Shown here one piece after another: positions 32,057 through 38,166 of a stretch of 38,166 nucleotides of DNA. Location of the stretch: assembly GCF_024494385.1 (NCBI RefSeq), contig NZ_JAEVLT010000040.1, forward strand, positions 1 to 38,166, read 5' to 3'. Source of the stretch: Bacillus sp. EB600 (GTDB lineage Bacteria; Bacillota; Bacilli; Bacillales; Cytobacillaceae). The position numbers and the translations under genes were made by a program. The notes under the pieces were generated by a model. That model did no database searches, had not been told where the DNA came from, and saw nothing but the letters and a program-made list of their open reading frames with translations. Within the stretch, counting starts at the first letter, position 1, and each line of letters starts with the position of its first letter.

Positions 32057-33161
32057 TCATCTAATTAAATTCTCTTTTTTCATTTCATGAATAACTTCAT
32101 CTATACAATGTTCAATTGCATAAAATTGCTCTTTTATATTGCCAACTGTTTCAAAGATTGTCGTAGCTTGAATCTGAATAGTCATGACAAGTAATTTTGA
32201 ATTTTTCGGTTTTGCTGGGATACCCAGCTTATGTGCTTTTTCAAAAAGCCTTTCCCCAAAAACTCGCTTATTTTCCATAAACCTATTATAATCAGGCAAA
32301 ATTTTAATTTTACTGTGTGGTTTATATGGAAATGATTCAAATCGAATTCCAATCTCCTTCACACTTTTACTTTTGTTATCTAACATATTTATATAGGTAT
32401 CAATATGGATATTAAACGTTTGCCCAAGTCCTAACTCCTTAAATGATTTGCTACTGATCCAATTTGGCTTTGAAATTAAAAATAAAAAGTTACTTCGGCC
32501 AGCGCCCCCTGCTTCACCCCAATCTAAATGTAGCCCTTTATTCGAATAAAATGTTTCAAATAAAATTGTTTGCCAGCAAATTTTACGCTGTATTCCGTCC
32601 ATTTCAATATTCAATTCAATGCTTTCATATGGCTTATTTAATGGCTCGTAAAATTTAAGGAGTTTCTGTTGAAAATCTTTAAATATAAACTGAAGAAGTT
32701 TCCTCCTGTAGTGGCCAATCTCCCAGTAAAAATATGTTATAGTTTAAAAATGAAAATTGTGAATTTTTAGGACTGGCTGTTGTATCAAGTGCCAAAAAGA
32801 TGTAATGAAATTCTGAATTTTCGAAAGCAACCTTGTACTTATTGGCAATTCGAGTTCTTGCCTCCAATGACTCGTAACGGTTAGTTTGTTCATGTCCTTC
32901 TGCAGCACCCATTTTATTTTCTAAAATGATAAATTTCATTTTGTTATCAGTTGATGCGCGAATAACAATATCAGGAGTTCCTATATTTTCACCCAGTCCA
33001 ACACGTGAATCTATCAGAAAAGTTGTGTTCCCCCCTACTTGAATCTTCGCTTCATTTAAAAAGCGAATTAAAAACTTATTGGAATCTTTAAAACAGTTGA
33101 TCAGAAAATCTGAAATTGTATCTTCTCTATAAAAAATATTTAACGCATCAAAAATGTTCAT
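32057..33161 (-). pseudogene. PD-(D/E)XK nuclease-family protein, frameshifted
   Basis: The ATG at 33161 behind AGGAGGAG opens MNIFDALNIFYREDTISDFL. The nuclease core is visible: Asp64 in GTPDIVIRA, Glu81-Asn-Lys83 in FIILENKMGAAEGHEQTNRYE. After GDWPLQEE the frame breaks near 32697; a one-base shift resumes with LLQFIFKDFQQKLLKFYEPL and continues through a C-terminal region to 32057 (MNIEMDGIQRKICW...). Repaired length is about 368 aa. Such proteins occur as orphan or defence-associated nucleases; there is no methylase or known partner here. Pseudogene or indel error. Confidence 0.78.
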
Positions 33162-33179
33162 TATTAGTTCTCCTCCTGA

Positions 33180-33374
33180 TTGAAACAATTCATAAGCCGA
33201 TTTAAAGGTGTCGCAACGAAGTACCTTGATAACTACCTAGCCTGGTTTTTGTTTGTCGATAGCCGCAGTAACGAAAACACAAAGCACAATATTAAAGATT
33301 TTCAATTATCATTATTTGTCTTTGAAATGACAGATACTTACGATAGTTTACGCTTATCAAAATTCGCTGTATAG
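33180..33374 (+). pseudogene. C-terminal relic of an IS1595-like transposase
   Basis: The open frame reads FKGVATKYLDNYLAWFLFVDS and then KDFQLSLFVFEMTDTYDSLR. The GVxTKYLxNYLxWF motif is typical of the C-terminal end of IS1595-type transposases. About 55 residues remain; zinc ribbon and DDE catalytic residues are missing. It abuts the nuclease gene, which may mark an old insertion. Confidence 0.6.
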
Positions 33375-33461
33375 TGCTTATTTAACAAACGTGACAGGAA
33401 TTTGCAATAAGTTTGTTGAATAATACTGCGATGAGTACTTGATCTCAAGGAGGTATGAGAT

Positions 33462-33899
33462 ATGAAGATCAATAGAATAGATCATGTGAGTATAAACGTA
33501 AATGATCTTTCAGAGGCTAAAGCGTTTTTTCTTGATTTAGGACTTGAAGTGCAAGCAGAATGGGAATTGGATGGAGAACTGTTGGACCGAATAGTTGGGC
33601 TTAATGATGTTAAAACGGCATGTGTAGGATTGGGGATGCCAGATGGTCAGGCATGGATAGAGCTAGTCAAATTTTATACGCCGTCAGATGAAAAAGATAT
33701 TCAGCAACCTTTTGCAAATACGCTGGGTATCCGACATATTTGCTTTGCTGTTGAAGATATTGAAGCTATTGTTGCAAAATTGAAAAAGAAGGGCACGGAA
33801 ATCTTTAGTGAAATACAGCAATATGAAGAAAGTTATAAGTTATGCTACGTTCGTGGTCCAGAAGGAATTATTTTAGAGTTGGCGGAGAAAATCAAATAA
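33462..33899 (+). CDS. VOC/glyoxalase-family protein
   Basis: A 145-aa protein with two beta-alpha-beta-beta-beta modules typical of the vicinal oxygen chelate fold. Metal-ligand candidates are His8 (INRIDHVSINV), a His in GIRHICFAVED and a Glu in GIILELAEK. The family includes glyoxalase I, dioxygenases and antibiotic-resistance proteins; the reaction cannot be assigned. AAGGAGG precedes the ATG. Monocistronic. Confidence 0.87.
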   Translation: MKINRIDHVSINVNDLSEAKAFFLDLGLEVQAEWELDGELLDRIVGLNDVKTACVGLGMPDGQAWIELVKFYTPSDEKDIQQPFANTLGIRHICFAVEDIEAIVAKLKKKGTEIFSEIQQYEESYKLCYVRGPEGIILELAEKIK

Positions 33900-34040
33900 A
33901 CAGACGATATGCTGACATATATAGAAATACTTCGCTTAACTAAACACACTGATATTTAAGACTGGACGGCTGTCTTTTTTAGGGGCAGTCGTTCTTTCCC
34001 CTTGTTGGACAAACGGGGGCATTAGCTAAAGAAAAAAATG
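33900..34040. repeat. Intergenic region with a repeat-core motif
   Basis: Contains GGACAAACGGGGGCATTAG (about 34006-34024), the reverse complement of a core also seen at 36848 (CTAACGCCCCCGTTTGTTTG) and, more weakly, beside repeats A and B. No gene seen. Confidence 0.4.
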
Positions 34041-34066
34041 GGGAACCTTGACAAATGAAGGTTCCC
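34041..34066. terminator. Bidirectional terminator between convergent genes
   Basis: A 9-bp stem GGGAACCTT (34041-34049) with AAGGTTCCC (34058-34066), with A-rich and T-rich flanks, between the VOC gene and the - strand helicase. Confidence 0.8.
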
Positions 34067-34155
34067 TTAATTGATTATATAAAAAATCAACATTTAAATT
34101 TAACAGAGCCTTTCTAAAAAAGACGGTCTAGAAACCCTTTAATAGTTATGATGCA

Positions 34156-36075
34156 TTAATTTATTTGTCCTTTTTCGATCTTTTTTGGGGCTCTAGAATT
34201 TAATATTTGATCCATATACTCCGTAAATTCTGATTCCCCCGAATAAGACAAACACAAATACTCCTTCGCCCTTGTCATTCCAATGTAGAGGAGTGATACC
34301 TCACGCTCCTTGTCCTCCTCCAATGGAAACGGCATGGAATCGACATTGACGATAAAGACAGCTTGAAAATCCAAGCCCTTGCTGCTGTCAATGGTGCTAA
34401 TTTTGACTTTGCCATCTTCTTTTTCAAATGAACGCTTCGATTTATCATCTTCCGTAATCCAATAATAAGGAAGTCCTTCAGCACTTAACGAGCGCTTAAT
34501 GATGTCGATAATCGGATATTTATGTGTCCGTTTTACCCGGTAAAGAATAAGTATCTCGTCTAAAGGAACCTTTCGATCGACATGAAGCCTCTTAATTTGT
34601 CTTGCTACTACTCTCATTTCATCAAAAAAATTAGCTGCCTTGATGATTCCTGGTTCAGGTCCTTTTCGTTTTGTGCTTTGTGGTGCGATAATTTCGCCAT
34701 CTAGATTACGGTTAACGACTTTATTTTTAAACATGGAATGTTCACGGTAGAAGTCCCAGGCAAACTTCACAATTTGCGACGTATTTCGGTAGTTAATCGA
34801 TAACACCTTTGACCTGCCTTGGAAGCTCAGCCCTGTGTCCTGCAAATAAGAGCGCTTTCTTTTATAAATGGTCTGGGCCCGATCTTCAACTAATAATAAA
34901 GACTGCGTTTCTTCGTTTATAAGTAAGCTTACAAGCCGAAGCCACTCCGCTTCGAAATCTTGGCCTTCATCTATCAAAATCGCATCATAGGTTGGCAGAA
35001 TTGCTTCCTTCCTCTCGATTTTCTCAATGATTTCAGGCAATTGCTGCTCCCTTATTTTCAAATCATTTTTTAACCAAGAATGAAAATTACGTACAATTAT
35101 GTTTTTTGTATGTACTGGCGTATTGTTGGTTTCTCCTGAAAAGTTAAAATCAAATAGATCCTCCGGTTCATTCAGCATGTGAAGGATCATTTGCTGAATC
35201 GCATTGGCAAGTGAAATATTGTAGCACAGTATAAGGATTTTCCAATCAGGATTTTGTTTTGACAGCATTTTGGCCCTGCTGGCCAAAATAATCGTCTTAC
35301 CGCTCCCTGCTACACCGCGGATTAATCGATTTTTATCACCAATTTGTTTAGCCAAATTTTCCTGGTGGAGGTCCATAGTCTTAATATCATGAAGGGAAAG
35401 CAGCAGTTGATCCTGATAGGGTACAGGTGGTTTAAATTCAGCACTAATCCGGACCTCTGGAAACAGATGATAGCGAATGGCATCAATGTCCTCATTTGAA
35501 AGTGGTTCTTTTATACGGTATGGAACAACAAACATATTCAAAATTTTTTCCATAAGGATTTCCTCTGAAAACTCATCCTTATCGGGATCAATTTCCTCTC
35601 TCGTGAAACAAAGATTCGGCTCAATAACCGTGTAAAGTCCTTCTTCAACAAAGTCTTTGGAAAACATCCTTGTAAAAACGACTCCAAAGCCATATGGAAA
35701 TTTTAAACTAAACTTATACTTACCATCTAATTGAATTAAATTTTTATCCTTCTTTAGGACATCAACCACATGAAACATGTTGTCTCTGGCTTGCTTCATT
35801 GGGCTTTTGATTACTGCCTGATCCCCTAAAGTCGTGATAATGTGCCATTCTTCATGGTTTATTTGAAAAAGCGTCTTTTTTGTATAATCTTTGACTTCTA
35901 ACACAAGAATTCCTAAATCCGGACCAATAATTACAAAGTCAGGTCTTTTGCCCTGTATTTCCGGTTCAAAGTAAACAATGTAATCGTCCGGTAAAAATAT
36001 TTTTAAAGTGCGAAATAATAACCGTTCACCCGTTGTGGCCGTTGATCGAATGGTTTCCGGAACTGTAACCGCCAT
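34156..36075 (-). CDS. NERD-domain UvrD-like SF1 helicase
   Basis: A 639-aa DNA helicase. Residues 10-130 are a NERD nuclease-related domain (Asp46 in KRPDFVII, Glu60-Val-Lys62 in LVLEVKDY). The motor has Walker A GVAGSGKT (254-261), Walker B-like AILIDEGQDFEAEW, motif III-IV region with LSINYRNTSQIV, STIDSSKGLDFQAVFIV (motif V) and LLYIGMTRAKEYL (motif VI). ATG at 36075 sits 5-7 bases after GGAGTGG; the ATG at 36108 is less likely. NERD-helicases are frequent on Bacillus chromosomes and plasmids and are suspected in DNA processing or defence. The nuclease triad looks intact. Confidence 0.92.
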   Translation of the reverse strand: MAVTVPETIRSTATTGERLLFRTLKIFLPDDYIVYFEPEIQGKRPDFVIIGPDLGILVLEVKDYTKKTLFQINHEEWHIITTLGDQAVIKSPMKQARDNMFHVVDVLKKDKNLIQLDGKYKFSLKFPYGFGVVFTRMFSKDFVEEGLYTVIEPNLCFTREEIDPDKDEFSEEILMEKILNMFVVPYRIKEPLSNEDIDAIRYHLFPEVRISAEFKPPVPYQDQLLLSLHDIKTMDLHQENLAKQIGDKNRLIRGVAGSGKTIILASRAKMLSKQNPDWKILILCYNISLANAIQQMILHMLNEPEDLFDFNFSGETNNTPVHTKNIIVRNFHSWLKNDLKIREQQLPEIIEKIERKEAILPTYDAILIDEGQDFEAEWLRLVSLLINEETQSLLLVEDRAQTIYKRKRSYLQDTGLSFQGRSKVLSINYRNTSQIVKFAWDFYREHSMFKNKVVNRNLDGEIIAPQSTKRKGPEPGIIKAANFFDEMRVVARQIKRLHVDRKVPLDEILILYRVKRTHKYPIIDIIKRSLSAEGLPYYWITEDDKSKRSFEKEDGKVKISTIDSSKGLDFQAVFIVNVDSMPFPLEEDKEREVSLLYIGMTRAKEYLCLSYSGESEFTEYMDQILNSRAPKKIEKGQIN

Positions 36076-36288
36076 AATAACCACTCCAAAATTTTCATTT
36101 TTCTCCATTATACAACAAATAGTATAATAGCCTTAAGAAAATATTGAGAATTACTAAAAAATAGTACCAAACAATTAACAATTTTCACCAAAAGTATTGT
36201 TTTTTCTTCCTATTATTTTAATAATAGAGTTAAAGCAACTTTTCCGATATACATAGATAAATGACTCTAGGAAATAGGAGGTGTTATT

Positions 36289-36660
36289 GTGCTTAAGGGG
36301 ATTTTAGAAAAACTATTTAAAGCGGATCAAAAGGCAGCTCAACCAGAAGTACAAACGATTAGCCAAGCTGATGTGGAGGCTTTAATAGATGCAAAGTTAA
36401 AAGAACATGCTGAAACAATCCAAACTAAAGAATCAGACTCTAACCAAAAAGGAACGGCAAATCAAGATGATGATAAATTAACAGCAAAGCAAGTCGATTA
36501 TGCCCTATCCCTAATTGCAAAGTTGAATGGTGAATATGTGTTGGCGATTGATCAATCTCAATTAACACTCAAAGATTTAAATAGATTAATAGGATATAAT
36601 CGTTACAAGAATAAAGGAATCCTTGTGAATTTAGTTAAAAAAGGGGTATTAAAGAAGTAA
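36289..36660 (+). CDS. Unknown charged protein (123 aa)
   Basis: A GTG at 36289 behind GGAGGTG opens LKGILEKLFKADQKAAQ. The middle (residues 25-65) is a glutamine/lysine-rich disordered linker, and the C-terminal half is a compact, apparently conserved domain: LTAKQVDYALSLIAKLNGEY, then LTLKDLNRLIGYNRYKNKG and LVNLVKKGVLKK. I recognise this type from Bacillus accessory genes but cannot name a function; the TAKQ/YALSLI start recalls small helical proteins of mobile elements. No partner adjacent. Confidence 0.65.
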   Translation: MLKGILEKLFKADQKAAQPEVQTISQADVEALIDAKLKEHAETIQTKESDSNQKGTANQDDDKLTAKQVDYALSLIAKLNGEYVLAIDQSQLTLKDLNRLIGYNRYKNKGILVNLVKKGVLKK

Positions 36661-37031
36661 GTCGATTTATTGTTATTCATACTTCAATCAAAGAAGGCTC
36701 GGGAAAAAAGGCCTGCCCCCAGTGTGTTCACTAAATGGTCCTAAACATGAAATTGGCGCGATCATCTTTCGATAATCGCGCTCGTTAATGGAAATAACTA
36801 AGATATTAGGGACTCTAAACTGAAAGTCGATAAATGGTTATTCTACTAACGCCCCCGTTTGTTTGAGCACATTTCTTCACAATCTTCTTTGTGAATAAAA
36901 AGGTTATACCAAATTATGCATCATCACACTTTAGATTTAATATCGAACAAAGGTGTGTTAATAATGAATTAGCACACTCTTTTTACTAAATCTACAAATC
37001 AACCCGCTTAGGGTATACCTCTTTTATTTTT
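36661..37031. other. Gene-free stretch with hairpin and repeat core
   Basis: Contains a 7-bp stem GCGCGAT (36756-36762) with ATCGCGC (36775-36781) and, at about 36848-36871, CTAACGCCCCCGTTTGTTTGAG, related to cores at 34006 (inverted), 2471 and 7932. Looks like repetitive-element debris; no gene seen. Confidence 0.45.
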
Positions 37032-37166
37032 TCATTCACTGCTTTGTGTAGTATTAAAAAATTCAGACTGATCTTTTTTGTTAGCCTTTACCTTATTGTT
37101 GTTTTTACCCATTTTTCCATCTGATTCATAACTTAATTTCTGCGTTACCTTTTTGTTCTCTTCCAT
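37032..37166 (-). CDS. Small Lys/Asn-rich protein (44 aa)
   Basis: ATG at 37166 behind AAAGGGG starts MEENKKVTQKLSYESDGKMG, continuing with an Asn/Lys-rich segment and ending NTTQSSE. No hydrophobic segment or Cys. The composition (hydrophilic, disordered, Lys/Asn/Gln) is like minor spore or stress proteins, but it is not one of the Ssp families I know. A second such small gene lies upstream on the same strand. Confidence 0.5.
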   Translation of the reverse strand: MEENKKVTQKLSYESDGKMGKNNNKVKANKKDQSEFFNTTQSSE

Positions 37167-37326
37167 AATTTCCCCTTTCCAACGTTAGTAAAAATCATAG
37201 ATATGTTTATAACTATTAACTAACCACACTGTATCTTGACATAAAGTAAGTTCGGTCTTCCGTTCCACGCTTTAAGTTTTGTAGGATTAAAAGATAAGTC
37301 AATCAGATATAAATTGACTTAAACTA

Positions 37327-37500
37327 TTACGTTTTTTGGTTATTGATTGTATTATTAACTAAGTTTTGAGTCGCATCTCGAGACGACTCTGCCGTATTTT
37401 CAATAGCCGGCTGCACGTAGTTTAAAGCTGACTGATTTATGTTTTTAAATATTTTCATTTTATTTTCAGGATCGTTCTGATTTTGATTACTTTCCTTCAT
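37327..37500 (-). CDS. Small Asn/Gln-rich protein (57 aa)
   Basis: ATG at 37500 behind GGAGGA (spacing 7) opens MKESNQNQNDPENKMKIF; the rest (KNINQSALNYVQPAIENTAE, then TQNLVNNTINNQKT) is rich in Asn/Gln with an amphipathic helix pattern. No family recognised. The start signal is strong, so expression is likely; adjacent to another small hydrophilic protein on the same strand. Confidence 0.6.
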   Translation of the reverse strand: MKESNQNQNDPENKMKIFKNINQSALNYVQPAIENTAESSRDATQNLVNNTINNQKT

Positions 37501-37607
37501 TGTTAATTCCTCCATTGTTTTCTTTCATCTTTTTATTCTTTGATTTATTTTGAAAAATATACAAAACAACTCCTTTTTTAACCTGAACCGTTAGCATTAC
37601 AAGAAAA

Positions 37608-37635
37608 AGGATCGCCGTAGCGATCCTCATCTTTA
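37608..37635. terminator. Terminator of the zinc-ribbon gene
   Basis: An 8-bp perfect stem AGGATCGC (37608-37615) with GCGATCCT (37620-37627) and tetraloop CGTA. On the - strand it is followed by TTTTTCTT, 40 bases after the zinc-ribbon gene stop. Confidence 0.88.
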
Positions 37636-37666
37636 ACTCTTTTGGGTATTAAGTTTTACCGTAGGA

Positions 37667-37930
37667 TTATGCTTTTTTCCAACGTTTAAGAGTTGGTAAT
37701 AAAGTTGTCAGTTCTTTTCTTGCTTCTTCTTCGCCTATTGTTTTTCCCCAAACAGGTACAAGCATCTCAATCATTTCTTCCATAGATAGATTGGGGTCAA
37801 TAAATTTTCCGTCTTTATAGCAATATGTACAGTAAATGCTTTTACTTCCGTCTGGTTCTGTTGCTATTAAATGTACGTGTTCTTCGTTAAAAGGTAAGCC
37901 ACAACTTTGACACATTGTTATTTTTGTCAT
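37667..37930 (-). CDS. Zinc-ribbon domain protein (87 aa)
   Basis: Two Cys pairs, MCQSCGLPF near residue 6-14 and YCTYCYKDG near 34-42, form a zinc ribbon; the helical C-terminus contains the putative ribbon-family tail MEEMIEMLVPVWGK. Small zinc-ribbon proteins of this type are widespread and annotated as putative zinc-ribbon/transcriptional regulators; no function is established. AAGGA lies 10 bases before the ATG at 37930; the longer frame lacks a good site. Own terminator downstream. Confidence 0.8.
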   Translation of the reverse strand: MTKITMCQSCGLPFNEEHVHLIATEPDGSKSIYCTYCYKDGKFIDPNLSMEEMIEMLVPVWGKTIGEEEARKELTTLLPTLKRWKKA

Positions 37931-38166
37931 TTTTATCATTTCCTTCGTATAGTATATAAACTCTGTCTTACTACAAATGCGACTGAACAATATTATATTT
38001 AATTGAAATTACAATAATGTATAAGTATATTTTCATCATAGTATTAAGTATACAAAATTGCACTTGAATTTTAGGCATTTCTCATTAGAATTAGTTTAAA
38101 TCACTAATTAATATTATATCACTTAATAATTGCTGGATTTTAATTTAAAATTCTTATTTGACTAAC
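37931..38166. other. AT-rich end of the window
   Basis: Upstream region of the zinc-ribbon gene and then very AT-rich sequence. No gene or structured element recognised; a gene could begin beyond the edge. Confidence 0.3.

Noticed and set aside
36661..37031. CRISPR-like repeats
   Set aside because: Repeated cores are single copies dispersed over kilobases, with no regular spacers.

Overview
The window looks like a chromosomal segment of a spore-forming, low-GC member of the Bacillaceae (Bacillus/Neobacillus-like). Support comes from the AT-rich composition, strong AGGAGG-type ribosome binding sites, and the families present: YtaF, a YjcZ-type small sporulation protein, BcrC, FtsW, DltC/DltD, a UgtP-like glucosyltransferase, CstR and a Firmicute-type encapsulin. 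No rRNA, tRNA or CRISPR array was seen.

Layout. 1-2300 is mobile-element debris: an IS110-family element with an in-frame internal deletion and a possible bridge-RNA leader, an orphan gene that may be an RNA-ligase C-terminus, and a truncated serine resolvase. 2575-7373 is an iron island: a lipoprotein multicopper oxidase, an unknown 159-aa protein, an encapsulin operon whose IMEF-type cargo gene is broken, and a DoxX membrane protein. Four Fur-type boxes control these four units; one sits inside a perfect 41-bp palindrome. 7959-13238 holds a penicillin-binding/beta-lactamase-like hydrolase, FtsW, and a frameshifted pair: an Nramp/NRMT-like transporter and a PRC-barrel/MgtE_N/CBS protein. 13631-18965 has two helix-turn-helix/DUF1232 paralogues (one flanked by three copies of a 13-bp palindrome), a secreted Ser/His-rich protein, a frameshifted DUF2653 gene, a dlt stub (3' end of dltB, dltC, dltD) and YtaF.

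19412-27633 is an envelope block: UgtP-like glucosyltransferase, PAP2 relic, MFS transporter, two-component system, a DedA protein fused to an inactive-looking PAP2-like domain, an RND-pump relic, BcrC, a YjcZ-type peptide and a low-molecular-weight tyrosine phosphatase. 27784-31632 is a persulfide/sulfane-sulfur regulon: CoA-disulfide reductase-rhodanese-TusA fusion, DsrE-like protein, two rhodaneses and CstR, with five ATACCC/GGGTAT-type operators. 31663-38166 is accessory: a truncated MazG-like fragment, a frameshifted PD-(D/E)XK nuclease, a transposase relic, a VOC protein, a NERD/UvrD-like helicase and several small unknown proteins.

A recurring theme is gene decay. At least six genes carry a frameshift, some at homopolymers, and two also carry internal nonsense codons. 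Some indels may be sequencing errors; the nonsense codons and large deletions (dltB, RND, IS110) cannot be homopolymer miscalls. All family assignments come from reading motifs, not from searches.
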